64,000 bases of DNA from Diphasiastrum complanatum (GCA_029204225.1 CM055096.1:62538957-62602956); one strand, 5' to 3'; positions 46,895-58,899 are shown, counted from the first letter of the stretch. Notes: generated from the letters alone by a model not told the origin. Program-made: numbers and translations.

Positions 46895-47320
46895 AAAAAT
46901 AGTTTTCTTGCAAAGTTAAAGCTTTAAGATGTGATGTAGGAGGTGAATATATCTCCAACAAGTTTCATAATTATTGTGAAGGTGAAGGAATAAAGAGAGA
47001 AGTTTCTTGTGCCTATTCTCCATCCCAAAATGGAGTACCAGAGAGGAAAAACAGATCTTTATGTGAATGTGCTAAAGCAATTCGAGTAGCAGCTTCTTTG
47101 CCTATTGAATATTGGGGTGAAGCTATAAATTGTGCAAACTATTTGTGCAATAGATTACCTCACAATGCTCTTGCTGGAAAAACACCTTTTGAAGTCTTGT
47201 TTCAGAAAAAACCTAAGGTAGATCACGTTAGAGTTTTTGGTTGTACTTGATTTGTTATTATGCCCTTGGAAACAAGAAAAAGAGATGATCCTAATTCTGT
47301 TAAAGGGATCATGGTTGGAT
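46770..47320 (+). pseudogene. Copia F integrase core, truncated
   Basis: Readable across a stop as FIDDFTRYTW, LRCDVGGEYISNKF (second catalytic Asp) and PSQNGVPERKNRSL (Glu), then LPHNALAGKTPFEVLF and RVFGC. The N-terminal HHCC domain and the first Asp are missing through the deletion near 46760. A stop at about 47249 ends the frame before IMPLETRKRDDP. Confidence 0.8.
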
Positions 47321-48340
47321 ATGCATCCAACAACTACAATTGAGAGTAGAGATGTGATATTCCATGAAGATCAAAAATACATTCTTGAGAAGGCCGAGTT
47401 CAAAGATTCTCACAAAGATACTCCAATCATCACCCTTGAAGATCATCATGGAGAGATGGGGCCGAGATTTGAGGAGGAGTCACCTCAAATTGTTTCACCA
47501 AGGAGATCTCAAAGAGAAAGATCCGAGCCTAGAAGGCTTACCTATGAAGATAGAGGAAAGCAAATGGAAATCAACTCCACTACTTGTGCCTATTTTATTT
47601 CTCATGAGGAGCCAAAGGATGTATATGATGCTATCAACTCAAAGGAATGGTACCTTGCCATGAAGGAAAAATATGATGCTTTGATGGCCAATAATACATG
47701 GGAGCTTGTGGATCTTCCATCCAACAAGCATACCATTGGTTGCAAATGGGTTTTTCGAGTCAAGTATAATCAAGATGGCACAATCAACAAGTACAAGGCT
47801 AGGCTTTGTGCTAAAGGCTTTGCTCAAGTATATGGACTTGATTATGAGGAGACCTTTGCCCCAGTTGCAAAGATGATGTCAATTAGAATCATAATTTCTC
47901 TTGCTTGTTTTTTCAATTGGCAAATTTTTCAACTAGATATTTCTAATGCATTTCTAAATGGCTATCTAGAAGAAGAGATCTATATGGATCAACCTATTGG
48001 GTTCATCCATGATGAGGGAAAATTTTGCTTGCTCTTCAAAAGTTTATATGGATTAAAGCACGCTCCAAGGTCATGGTATTCTCGACTTCACATCTTTCTT
48101 GAGTCACTAGGATTTAATCTTAGTAACTATTCCTTCCTTATATGTCAAGTTTTTTGATAAAGATATTGTCATCCTTCTTATTTATGTTGATGGTATCATT
48201 CTAACAGGAAGTTGTATCACGTTAGTTGAGGAAACCAAGATTGCACTTGGAAAAGAGCTCAAGATGCAAGATCTTCGAAAAATTCACTATATTCTAGGAT
48301 TAGAGATTGACTTTCTTAAAGATAAAGCTTTTGTATGTCA
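47237..48340 (+). pseudogene. Copia F reverse transcriptase
   Basis: A 306-residue frame (47237-48157) carries the integrase-RT linker (RRSQRERSEPRRLTYE) and RT blocks: NNTWELVDLP, GCKWVFRVKYN, YKARLCAKGFAQ, FAPVAKM, QLDISNAFLNG (first catalytic Asp) and SLYGLKHAPRSWY. After a shift at about 48150, the next frame has LLIYVDGII at about 48180, where the YVDD box has become YVDG, removing a catalytic aspartate. Confidence 0.88.
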
Positions 48341-49146
48341 TCTAAGTATGCTCTTTCAATGTTAAAAAAGTTCAATATGTTGAATTGTAAGAGTATAGAA
48401 ACACCTATGGAGCAAAATGTAAAGGACTCTAACAAAGGTGATGAAAGATCCTTCGAGGACATCACACTTTTTAGAAGTCTTATAGGCTCCTTAATTTGGC
48501 TCACAATAACTAGACCTGACATAAGCTTCAGTGTTCATAAGTTGAGCCAGGCTATGCAAAATCCTTCAGTTTATCATTGAAAAAAGACAAAGAGAGTGCT
48601 TAGATATATATCTTCAACTTTTGATTTTGGTTTATTATATAAAAGTAAAGATCTTTTAATTATTGGTTATTCTGACTCGGATTTTGCAAGTGATAGAGCA
48701 TATCAAAAATCTACAAGTGCTTATGTCATATATCTTGGAGGAAACTTGATATCTTGGCTTTCAAAAAAGCAAGATACTATATCAATCTCATCATGTGAAG
48801 CTGAGTACAAGGCGCTCACTACAACAACAAAGGAAGTGCTTTGGATCAAGAGGTTACTAGCAGAGCTAAAGATAATTACGGAAGAAATATACCTATGATC
48901 ATGTGTGACAACATTTCAACTCAAGCCCTTGCCAACAATCCAATATTCCATGCAAGGAGCAAGCATATCGAAGTTGCACATCACTTCGTGAGAGAGAAGC
49001 TCATTGGAGGTGAAATCAAATTGGAGCACATTGACACATCATCTTGCATTGTAGATATGCTCACCAAACCTTTGAACAAAAGTTCTTTCAACAAGCATAG
49101 AGCCAACCTTGGAGTTATACCAAGATCCATGTTCAAATCAATATAG
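48335..49146 (+). pseudogene. Copia F RT end and RNase H
   Basis: Three frames in sequence: 48335-48580 (YALSMLKKFNM, SLIGSLIWLTITRPDISFSV), 48596-48898 (RYISSTFDFGLLY, YSDSDFASD with catalytic residues, SWLSKKQDTISISSCEAEYKAL) and 48841-49146 (CDNISTQALANNPIFHARSKHIEVAHHFVREK to the LTKPL end). This is the complete Copia C-terminal half; frameshifts separate the parts. Confidence 0.85.
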
Positions 49147-49150
49147 ATCA

Positions 49151-49163
49151 TTTTTAGGAGGAG
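49151..49163 (+). promoter_or_regulatory. Polypurine tract of Copia F
   Basis: TTTTTAGGAGGAG directly before the 3' LTR, like the GGAGGAG tracts in elements B and D. Confidence 0.8.
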
Positions 49164-49955
49164 TGTTAAAATTGAAAAACAATCCATATTGATTTCTTGG
49201 CTTGCTACAGATGTTGTAGCAAGCAAGTATGTAGCTCATTAATGCAAAATGCCAAGTTTGGCCTACATAGAACTCGAGCTACATGGTTATGTATTATCTA
49301 GTTTGATAAATGCAACTTGAGTATAGTTTCTAGACATAGAATTAGCATGATTATGCTTGTAGAAACTCGTGGCAACTCACATGCATTAATTGTAAGTGAT
49401 CCATAGTGACATGCAAGGCATGCACAAAGTTTAATGGACACATGCATGATGATTTGGACATTTCTAGTTAAAACTAGTACACTTGTAAAAATTTGGTAGA
49501 ATTTCATGCATGACAAGTGACAAATGTCACATAGACTCTAGATGTCACTTTAGATGTCATTTTGGAATGGATAGATATGGTTCTACCTCGAGCTACCCTC
49601 CATAAATATGTGTAGCTCTCCACACAATGTATGATGAAGAACCAAAGTTTTTTAGCTATCTCATGCCATTTTGGATCTAAACAAATATTGCTTGTTATCT
49701 CTCTAGCTCTCTCTCTCTCTAACTCATGTTGAGGCTAATGCTCATACACTGAAATCTTATAATTTTATTCATTCTTTGATTCATTGCTATTATATTCTGT
49801 TGATTAGCATGCTAGATTGTGGATTAGCCATTTCTTCTGAACTAGATTTTGTTGATCAATATAGAATCAAGTTATAGTGCCAATCACAAAGCTTAATTAA
49901 GATCAGTCACTCTTGTGGACATTCCCCACACGTGTGAATTCTGGAAATTTTGTCA
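49164..49955 (+). repeat. 3' LTR of Copia F
   Basis: 792 bp, the same tips as 44059-44837. It differs by scattered substitutions and an extra stretch of about 12 bp near 49813. Confidence 0.9.
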
Positions 49956-50760
49956 ATACTCCCACTCTCAATGGTGTAGCTGAGCGCAAGAATCGTACAA
50001 TTGTGGAAAGTGCCAGATCTATGCTAGCTGAGATGAAACTACCAAAAGATTTTTGGTCAGAAGCATGCAATACAAAAATAGAAGTCCTACCATTGCCATA
50101 CCAAAGATAACACCTGAGGAAGCATTCACAAAAAAGAAGCCAAAGGTGAACCACTTGCAAATCTTTGGATGTAAGGCCTTTGTACACATTCCTAAGGAAG
50201 AGAGATGTAAACTTCATGTGAAAGCTATCAAGTGTATATTCCTAGGATATGATGAATGTGTGAAGGGCTATAGATGTTTTGATCCAGTGGAAAACAAAAT
50301 CCATGTAAGCCGTGATGTTATCTTTGATGAATCCAAGATGTATGAAGACGAGGATGCTGAAAAGATAGACACTTCCAGTGGAAAAGATGGTATAGTGAGG
50401 ATACCTCCTGATGATGATCCATTCATTGACCTTCCAAGTGATGAATATGAGGATACATCTCAAGATACTACTACTCAACCTCAAGAGACAGGTTGGAGAG
50501 ATAGAGACAAACCTTTTGTTGCAAGAAGGATGTACCGTGGGATACATTTTCACCAGGAAGCCGATCATCTGACAGGAAGCTCCCTAAGTGGTTTGAGAGA
50601 TTGTTGGAGAGCTGCAACATGGATGACTTTCCAAGATCGTCTAGCCAGGGAGAGCTACAAAGATCAACAAGAGAGAAGACACAACTTGAAAGGTATGAAG
50701 CAAATTATGTTCTCTTATCTAGCATTATTCAAAGCAAAGAACATTTGACCTATGGTGAAG
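49956..50760 (+). pseudogene. Copia G integrase, second part, and linker
   Basis: Resumes G after element F. PTLNGVAERKNRTIVESARSML supplies the catalytic Glu; a shift near 50075 moves to the frame with FGCKAFVHIPKEER, FLGYDECVKGYRCFDP and VSRDVIFDES, the Copia integrase C-terminus. The acidic linker to RT follows (PPDDDPFIDLPSDEYEDTSQD). Another frame change occurs near 50580. Confidence 0.88.
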
Positions 50761-52260
50761 CGCAGGATGATGACATTTGGGTCAAGGCCATGGGAGAGGA
50801 GATGGAGTCAATTGCTAAGCATAGCACATAAGACTTAGTAGAACCACCAATTGGCAAGAAACCCATTGGTTGCAAATGGGTATACAGGACTAAGTACCAT
50901 GCAGATGGAAGTATAGCAAAGCACAAGGCAAGATTGGTGATCAAAGGGTATGCACAAAGTAAAGGCATCGACTATGAGATCTTTGTGCCGGTATGTAAGT
51001 GGAATACTCTACGTCTACTTGTTGCTTTAGCTTCACATTTTGGTTGGCCTTTGCATCAGATGGATGTGAAATCTACTTTTCTAAATGGTGAGTTAGAAGA
51101 AGAGGTGTTCATGGATCAATCTGAAGGCTTTGTAGCGAAGGGATAGGAAAATAAAGTATGTCACTAGAAGAAAGCACTTTATGGCCTTAAACAAGCACCA
51201 CGTGCATGGTATAGCAGGACTGATGCCTACTTTCATTCAAAGGGGATGGTGAGAACACATTTTGATCCAAATCTATATGTCTTATGCTTTGATGATATGG
51301 TTGCTTTGATTGCTGTTTATGTTGATGACTTGATTATTACGGAAAATGATCAAGAGATGATAGACATGATCAAGGAAGACCTCATGGAACAATTCGAGAT
51401 GACAGATTTCAACCAAATGCATTATTGCCTTGGAGTAGAGGTGTGGCAAAAAGGACATGAAGTGGGTTTAACAAAGGTGAAGTATGTCAAAGAGTTGCTA
51501 CACAGGTTTAGGTTGCAGGACTGCAAACCAGTGAATACTCCTATTGAATGAGGTAAAAAGCTTTCTAAGTTTGATGAGTCACAGTCATTTGATGCTACGA
51601 TGTATAGGTAGTTAGTAGGGAGCTTGATTTACCTTACCACGACTAGACCAAATATATGCTTTGTTGTTGGCATTGTAAGTCAGTTTATGGCAGCACCTAC
51701 GAAAATGCATTGGAAGGCAGTTAAACGCATTTTGCGTTATGTGAAAGGCACCTCAGATTATGGCTTGATTTACAGAAGCATAATGGTTTACCTGAGTTGT
51801 GTGGCTATGTGGATGCGGATTGGGGAGGTGACTATGATGATCGTAGATCCACCATAGGGTATGTATTCCAGTTTTGTGGTAGTTGCTTTTCCTGGTCTAG
51901 TAAGAAGCAAAGTACAATTGCTCTATCCACCATAGAAGCAGAGTATAAGGCAATGTGTATTGCAGCACACGAAGCTATATGGTTGAGACAAATCTTGGAA
52001 GAAGTTGGCATGAAGCAGAAAAATCCCACGACATTACATAGCGACAGTCAGAGTGGATTCAGCTAGCAAAGAATCCAATGTTCCATGCGAGAACTAAACA
52101 CATTGAGATTCAGTATCACTATACGTGAGAGGCTACTGAGTTGTGAAATTCATGTTGTTCATTGTAGTAGGAAGAAAACTAGCTGATATTTTTACTAAGC
52201 CACTTGTTGGAGAAAAGTTTGATAAGTTTAGATCAAAGCTTTCTGTACTTAAAGTTTGTT
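50601..52260 (+). pseudogene. Copia G reverse transcriptase and RNase H
   Basis: Nearly collinear RT with a few stops: GCKWVYRTKYHADGS, HKARLVIKGYAQ, HQMDVKSTFLNG (first Asp), ALYGLKQAPRAWY and the intact YVDDL box at 51318-51332. Stops at 50828, 51145, 51549 and 51609. RNase H is 51797-52066 (GYVDADWGGDYDDRRST and STIEAEYKAM, catalytic Asp and Glu visible), followed by a degraded end near 52210. Confidence 0.88.
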
Positions 52261-52302
52261 AACTTTAAAGCTATGTATATGACTGTATAAAAAGTAGACT
52301 CT

Positions 52303-52316
52303 ACTTTAAGGGAGAG
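52303..52316 (+). promoter_or_regulatory. Polypurine tract of Copia G
   Basis: TTTAAGGGAGAG directly before the 3' LTR. Confidence 0.75.
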
Positions 52317-52583
52317 AGTTAGAATTAAAGTAGAATCATTGTGCTACTGTATTGTGGGTCCTATCAGTTGATAAGGATCGGTTGGCCTCGCCACGAGGCA
52401 AGTCAACGGGACACACGTCCCGTCAACGGCAACCTGTGTCATGCATGGGTTGCCTGAGTGAACAACTATATGTACATTGTAATTTCAAAATATAGTTGCT
52501 ATGTGAGCTTGCTATGGAGAGTGTTTTCTGTTTGTATTACTGTGTAGCATGATCTGTGTTCCTGTTCGAAGTAAATTCTAAGT
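52317..52583 (+). repeat. 3' LTR of Copia G
   Basis: 267 bp, AGTTAGAATT to ATTCTAAGT; paired with 40701-40974. Confidence 0.85.
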
Positions 52584-52588
52584 GAAAG
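52584..52588. repeat. Target site duplication of Copia G, right
   Basis: GAAAG, matching 40696-40700. Confidence 0.7.
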
Positions 52589-53691
52589 CACACCAAAAAG
52601 TTTGTCAAAATGGCAGGCAGGCAGTAAAGAAAAGTAAAGAAAAAAAGTAGGAAAGAAAACAACTTATACATATCAAGATAAAAACATGGTTCATTGTACT
52701 TTCTTAGTCTGCTCCCATTGACCACAGTGTCGAGGAGATCACCTTGAAGGGTTTGGAGTTGTACATATCCATAGGCAAAGTTTTTTTTAATGACGTAAGG
52801 ACCTTGGCCAAAAAAATTTAGTTTGTCTTTAAAGGCTTTGGCCTGGTATAGCAGAACTTTATCTTCAACCTAGAAGTCTCTAAGTTTCAATGATCGATTA
52901 TGGCATGCTTTTTGTCGACGTTTGTGGACTTGTTGAGCATGGATGCTGATCCGTCGTGTTTTGCATAGGCGTTTCAGATGGAATAACCTGTTTGCTAGAG
53001 TTTGTTGACTATCTAGTTCAAGATTATAAGCCACTCGGAGGGAGGGGATATGAAATTCTACAAGCATTACGACTTCTTGACCATATTCTAGTTGAAAAGG
53101 AGTTAAGTTTGTAGCTCTCTTCGGGGTGGTGTGATAAGCCTAGAGAGCAGCATGAAGTTTGAGTTTCCAATCAGATCGGCTGGATTCGATGGTTTTGGTG
53201 AGAATTTCACATAGGATTTTATTGGTGGATTTCGCTTGGCCATTGTATCGTGGATAGTATGGGGAACTTTTGCGATGTACCACAAAAATTTTTGAAAGGA
53301 GATCTGCTATGACAGTTAAAAAAATGTGTACCCCTATCACTAATAAGTTCTAGAAGACAACCGAAACAAACTATAACTTGTTCATAGAGAATTTTGTGGT
53401 AGAATGAGCATTAGCATTGCGAATAGCTCTTGCTTCAGCCCATTTGGTACAATAGTCCGTAGCTACTATAATATAACAAGATTGTGTGTGTCGAGCAACG
53501 GGACTAATGGGTCTGACATAATCAATCCTCCATTTGTGAAAAGCTTGATCAGTGGTTACAGGGTGTAAAGGCATGTAGTCGGTCTTCTGAAAGCTTTTTG
53601 TGCATTGGCAAACATCACAGGCCGGAAAGAAACGAAGTTGAATGAAAAATGTTCGTCTGCAGCGGAATAAGCTATCTCTCTCTTTCCTCAT
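52589..53691 (-). pseudogene. Gypsy J integrase remnant
   Basis: Minus-strand Gypsy integrase in several frames. From the right: FPACDVCQC (zinc ligands), KWRIDYVRPISPVARHTQ with the first Asp, YIIVATDYCTKWAEARAI, then SPYYPRYNGQAKSTNKIL (E changed to K), SRSDWKLKLHAAL and, left of 53130, TPFQLEYGQEVVM and VAYNLELD. It ends near 52690 with VVNGSRLRKYNEP, the C-terminal motif of non-chromodomain Gypsy integrases. Element G is inserted just past this end. It is similar in order to Gypsy N and K. Confidence 0.75.
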
Positions 53692-53796
53692 GCATGACTA
53701 TGCCTATCAATCTTGAACAAAACATAAGTGATGGAAATCATGTTCAATCTGATTATGTAGCCAAACATTAAGCATCAAAACATCAAACAGAGAATT

Positions 53797-53907
53797 AGTC
53801 ATGAACAGCTAGACAAATTATTAGTCGCGAATTACTCGCGAAAAGCTATACTAATAATCAGTCACGAATTAGTCGCGAACAGCTAGACTAATTATAAGTG
53901 GCGAACA
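53797..53907. repeat. 36-bp tandem repeat, three units
   Basis: AGCTAKACWAATWA-type units start at 53808, 53844 and 53881, alternating with TCGCGAA and TCACGAA blocks. Confidence 0.75.
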
Positions 53908-53909
53908 GT

Positions 53910-55085
53910 AGACAGCCAGACTAAGCAATTGGAAAGCCAAACAGAACATATAAAAGCATTGTAATATTGACACAAATCTGAATGCAGAATAAACAGAGCT
54001 ATAATCAGACTAAGTATAACGAAATATACAAGTCAATACTACAGGTGAACACAAAGCAATAGCGGATGTAATCGCGTGCTTCACAAAGATAATCAAGATC
54101 GATAAAGGTGATGAACTTATTACTGACAATCCATCTAGAAAAAATAATCAATGAGCAAAAGCATCTACAATGTTTGTCTTTGATTACAAGTCATGTTTCG
54201 TTCTATCTTCTGTTTTGTTAAATACTGAGATTCACGTTGGTGAAAATGCAAAAATTGCGACACTCCATCCAATGCCTTAGAAAATTATTTGTAAGGTACC
54301 TTCGCTTTTCTATAAGGGCACCTTTGGCATTTGTAGGAAAGTGTCGCATTTTTTTCCTATCATAAAACGTGTGTTAAAACACAGTGTTGCGTTTTGCACA
54401 TTTTTTGCCTATGGAGATCTTCGAGTAAAAATGCAGACAGTCGCGTTTTCGCTTGTCTTATTTTACATGTAAATAAGTAGACTGTGCAACAACACAAGTA
54501 AAAATACAGTAGCATGAATGGAGGCAGATTAGCATAGGATTTAGGAGAGTAAAGGAGATAAATCCAAGATTGTGGAGGTGTCACGTTTTAAAAAATCATA
54601 GAAAAAAAACAAAAAAGTTATATTCAACACACAATGTTGCAAATCCAAATGTTACGTGCATAATATCTACTATACATTAAATAAATATACTTGTTTCAAG
54701 ACATTTCCTCAACAGAAGACATTCACTAATCAATGATTAAATTTTATTTGCAATTTTTAACAAGAATGTTAATGATATTGACAAAATACACTTGTCAAAA
54801 TATACAGTTAAAATTGATGTACACACAAATTTAACAAGATCCAGAAATATCTTTATCACTAAAACATTCAGATACCTCACCAATGTCAATTTGCTTGAAC
54901 GAATATGACATTGTCTAATTCATGAAGAAAAGAAGCACATTCAAGCAAACTATGAAATAGAAGTGTGATTTCTTTTAACTATTTAGGAAACTAAGCAATT
55001 ATTAATACATATTTGTCATTTTTAAAAAATCATCAAAATCTTCAAAATCACGAGTTTGGGAAATTCAAGTAGCTTGAATTTGATA
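53910..55085. other. No gene recognised
   Basis: AT-rich sequence with only short frames on either strand. No LTR tips found for Gypsy J. Confidence 0.4.
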
Positions 55086-55089
55086 CTTA

Positions 55090-55835
55090 CATGTGAAACA
55101 ACTCTATTTTGGTCCCTATCGCTTGACGTAGTCCATTGAGTAATCATAATTAACTAGCATCACATGAGATAGCTCAAACTTGATGTCTATCAATATAAAA
55201 AGTCCCATTTTGGCACTTCTCACATGAGGCTCCTCATAGAGTGATCAACTTTGACGGATTTCATTCAAATAGATTATATTTGATGCCCAATATGTAATTT
55301 TTTTTCTTATTACCTAACATGGCTCATCAAGTTATTAGACTCAACTAGTTTCAAATCTAGTATATTTTGTTGCACTAGTTATTGTTGACATTTAATCCCT
55401 ATCACATCAAACAGCTCAAATTTGCTATCTACCATTAAAGATAGTTGTATTTTTGGCCTTTATCATTTGAGATTGTCCATTGAGTGACAAAACCAGTAGA
55501 ATAGTGACTTCAAGACATTGAAAAAGCTTGAATTTGGTACCTACCACTTGGAATAGCTCAAATTTGATGTCTAATGTGTGATTTTGATGCTGATTACTTG
55601 ACATGGCTGATCAAGGGATTAGACTCAACTAGTTTCGAATCTACTATATTAAGATTCATCAACTTTGACCCCTTCTCAATGGGGTTTACCCTTATCACAT
55701 GAAATAACTCAAAGTTGATGTCCATCATCATAGATAAGTCAATTTTGGACCTTATCACTTGAGAATTTCCATTGGTGGGCTATCGAATTAGCTTTAGGAC
55801 ATTTAAGTAGCTCAAATTCAAATTTGACATTAATC
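55090..55835. repeat. Degenerate tandem repeat of about 284 bp
   Basis: ATTAGACTCAACTAGTTTC recurs at 55334 and 55618 with similar surroundings (ACATGGCT.ATCAAG before, CTACTATATT after). Shorter phrases such as TTATCACATGAAATA and CTCAAATTTGATGTCTA recur across the region. Non-coding. Confidence 0.6.
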
Positions 55836-55874
55836 ACCCATGTGATGATCTTGGATTTGAAGGGTACTATTTTT

Positions 55875-56607
55875 TGTGAAGTTTTTAGCACGTGTGAACT
55901 TCACCACACACGCTACAAGATCTTACTGAGGTGTTGTGATTGCACAAGATTGATCAAAGAACAATATGCCTGAAAAATCTAAGGCAAGAGCACAATGGCA
56001 TACATCTGATGAAAAAATCTAACTCTTCACTATGAGAAATGAATGTTAGAAATAATTCTAAGTGTTCAGTATGGAAAAAAGAGGCTGCTCTTGTGTAGAG
56101 AGAGAAAATCATACATAGAAAACTCGAGTAGAGAGAGAATGAGTCCAAAACACCAAAATATCAATATTCACAATATGGCAAAACATGCCCAGCTTTCCCT
56201 ACATGAGAGAGACTCGAATGCCTATAGTGGAGTTGCATGGAAAGTTCACTTAACTGAACTAATTCACCTACCAGAGATCCACAAGTTTAACTGCATGCAT
56301 GGATGTTGCATGTACTACATGTCAACTCATAAAACTGCCTAGACATGTGTAGATCACAGAAACTACTTTGCATGTTGCATGCATTGATTGCATGTGGCTT
56401 GCATGCATACAGTAAAACTTTGCATGCTATCTAAACATCTGCATGTCATCATAATTGATTAATCTATCTAACTCAAATCCGAGCTACATTAGAAGGATAT
56501 GTGCTCAATTCACACTCCTTTTATGTACAACATGAATTTTAGTGGAAATCACCATGGACATGATCCCAAACTCGAGATAGGAAGATAATATTTTAATAAT
56601 CTTCACA
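55875..56607 (-). repeat. 3' LTR of Copia D
   Basis: 733 bp bounded by TGTGAAG and CTTCACA, perfect 7-bp inverted tips. It is related to partial LTRs at 37211-37824 (opposite strand) and 59267-59654 (same strand), and is rich in CATGCA/TGCATG. Confidence 0.8.
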
Positions 56608-56620
56608 CTCCTCCTTAAAA
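56608..56620 (-). promoter_or_regulatory. Polypurine tract of Copia D
   Basis: The minus strand reads TTAAGGAGGAG directly before the LTR start TGTGAAG. Confidence 0.8.
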
Positions 56621-56639
56621 ATTATGTTCCTATCAACAT

Positions 56640-58330
56640 AGACTTTGAAATTAGGCCAAGGTTTGACCTTATCTTCATAAATACATTCTTGAATAGAGGC
56701 TTGGTGAGAAGATCTGCAACACAATCTGAAGATGAAACATGCTCCAATGAGATCTCTCTCCCAATGACTTTTTCTCTAACAAAATGATGAGCCACTTCAA
56801 TATGCTTGCTCCTTGCATGAAGACTAGATGATTTGCAAGAGCTTGAGCAGAAATGTTATCATTCTTGATAATTGGTAAATCTTCATCTGCATAACACTTT
56901 AGCTCCAAAAGTAGCCTTTTGATCCATAAAACCTCCTTTGTTGTGGTTGTAAGAGATTTTTATTCAGCTTTACAAGATGATAAGGAAATAGTTGCCTGTT
57001 TCTTTGATAGCCAAGAAACCAAATTTCCTGCAAGAAATATAGTGTAAGTACTTGTGGATTTCCTATCCAACCTGTCTCCTGCAAAATTTGAATCTGAAAA
57101 AGCAATCAAAGTCAAATCTTCTCCTTCATAGAATAGTCCATAATCCAAGGTAGAAGATATATACTGCAAGACTCTTTTAGCCAACTTCCAATGATATAAC
57201 TTTGGATCCTGCATGTGTTGACTTAGATTATGAACACAAAAACTTAGATCAGGCCTAGTCATTGTTAACCAAATAAGTGAGCCAATAAGACTCCTATAAA
57301 GAGTGATGTCCTCAAAGCAATTTTCAACAACTTTAATAGGAACTTTTACAGTGTGCTCCATAGGTGTATCTATGCCTTTACAGTTCTCCATCTGGAATTT
57401 TCTGAGCATGGAAAGTGCATATCTACTTTGGCTTATAAATGCATGACCTTTCCAAAAATCTAATTCAAGGCCTAGAATATAGTGAAGAACTCCTAAGTCC
57501 TGCATCTTAAACTCAGTACCAAGTGCATGCTTAGTTTTTTCAACTAACTTCTCATTGTTTCCACAAAGAATGATATCATCTACATAGATGAGAAGAATAA
57601 TTAAAAAGTTATCTACAAACTTATGATATAGAGAAGGGTCATATTCACTTAGACAAAATCCGAGTGATATGAGATTGAGCCTTGCATACCAAGACCTTGG
57701 TGCATGTTTCAGTCCATACAGACTTTTGAAGAAAAGACAAACTTTTGATTCATCACCTTCCTTCACAAAACCTGGAGGTTGCTCCATATAAATCTCCTCC
57801 TCAAGGTAACCATTGAGAAATGCATTAGAAACATCAAGCTGAAACATACTCCATTTGCGAAAACATGCAAGAGAGATGAGTATTCGAATTGTTACCATCT
57901 TTGCAACTGGTGCAAAGGTATCTTCATAGTCAAGACCTTTAATCTGTGAGTAGCCTTTGGCACAAACTCTTGCTTTATACTTATTGATAGATCCATCATG
58001 ATTATACTTGATTCTGAATACCCACTTACATTCTATCACATGCATGTTTTTTGGTGGCTCCACAAGCTCCCATGTGTTATTTGACATCAAGGCTTCAAAA
58101 TCTTGGGTCATTTCTTCAACCCACTCCTTGGATTGAAAAGCTTCTTGGACATCCTTAGGCTCTTCATCTGATATAAAAAGTGCATGATAGGAAGTTTCAC
58201 CTTCCACTTGCCTTCCTTCTTCATCATATGTGAGCCTCCTTGGCTCAGATCTTGCTCGTGTAGAAAAAATGTGTGGTAGAGCCACGTGACACTTGAAATA
58301 TGAAAAGTGTATAAAAATTCCCTCATTCAA
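56640..58330 (-). pseudogene. Copia D reverse transcriptase and RNase H
   Basis: A 456-residue open frame (58330-56960). Residues 1-25 are foreign; from 26 (ARSEPRRLTY) it matches the Copia RT start. RT blocks: NNTWELVEPP (85-94), CKWVFRIKYNHDGS, QLDVSNAFLNG with catalytic D166, LYGLKHAPRSWY, and an intact YVDD box at 249-252. RNase H runs to SLSSCKAE (456), where the next codon, usually Tyr, is TAA. The same frame continues (56957-56675: TTTTKEVLWIKRLL, NDNISAQALAN) and shifts near 56820. Of all RTs here this is the most intact. Gag and most of integrase are missing upstream. Confidence 0.88.
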
Positions 58331-58417
58331 TATTTCTCCACGCTTTCATTAGGATTTCTTGAGGCTCACTCTCACTCTCAAGCTCTCACACTCTCACTCT
58401 CAAGGTCTTAATCTCTC

Positions 58418-58420
<3 letters not shown>

Positions 58421-58494
<74 letters not shown>
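58421..58494. repeat. Microsatellite (TC)37
   Basis: Uninterrupted TC dinucleotides, within a longer CT-rich region (58365-58900). Confidence 0.95.
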
Positions 58495-58497
<3 letters not shown>

Positions 58498-58569
58498 CTC
58501 TCACATCTCTATCTCTCATTTCTTTTCACTCTTCTACCTCTCTCTTTCTCTCTCTCATTTTTCTCCACT

Positions 58570-58684
<115 letters not shown>

Positions 58685-58899
58685 TCTTTCACTCTCCAAT
58701 CTCTCTTTCTCACTCACTCACACACACACATGTTTCGCTCTCCAATCTCTCTTTCTCTTTCACACACTCTTTCATATCTCCTTTTCATTTTTCACACATT
58801 TAAAAGTTTGCTTTTCTTTCTCACTCTCTCACACATCTCACACACACACACTTTTTCATTTTTCACATTTGATATCTTTACAAGTTCTTTTCACAACTT

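Larger units (their letters stand above)
44059..49955 (+). mobile_element. Copia element F, full length, nested in G
   Basis: A 5.9-kb plus-strand Copia with 779/792-bp LTRs that are nearly identical apart from a short insertion in the 3' copy, so it is the younger insertion. It has primer site, gag, zinc knuckle, protease, a shortened integrase, RT, RNase H and purine tract. Flanks read ACAC(T) before and ATAC(T) after, a short target duplication with one transition; removing F restores a continuous integrase reading (QAHTPTLNGVAERKN) in G. Gag and pol carry frameshifts and an internal deletion, so it is non-autonomous. Confidence 0.92.
40701..52583 (+). mobile_element. Copia element G, full length, interrupted by F
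   Basis: Plus-strand Copia with short 274/267-bp LTRs, primer-binding site, a 1.3-kb leader, gag, protease, integrase, RT and RNase H in Copia order, and a purine tract. Element F (44059-49955) sits inside the integrase; without it G is about 6.0 kb. Flanking 5-bp GAAAG repeats confirm the ends. Several frameshifts and stops disable the polyprotein. Its LTR tips are AG and GT rather than TG and CA. Confidence 0.9.

Noticed and set aside
44193-49516. Two near-identical 72-residue minus frames (44193-44411 and 49298-49516)
   Set aside because: They are the same antisense stretch within the two LTRs of Copia F, conserved only because the LTRs are.
53797-53907. Short regular repeats considered as a CRISPR array
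   Set aside because: Three diverged 36-bp units without unique spacers in a plant genome; a plain minisatellite.
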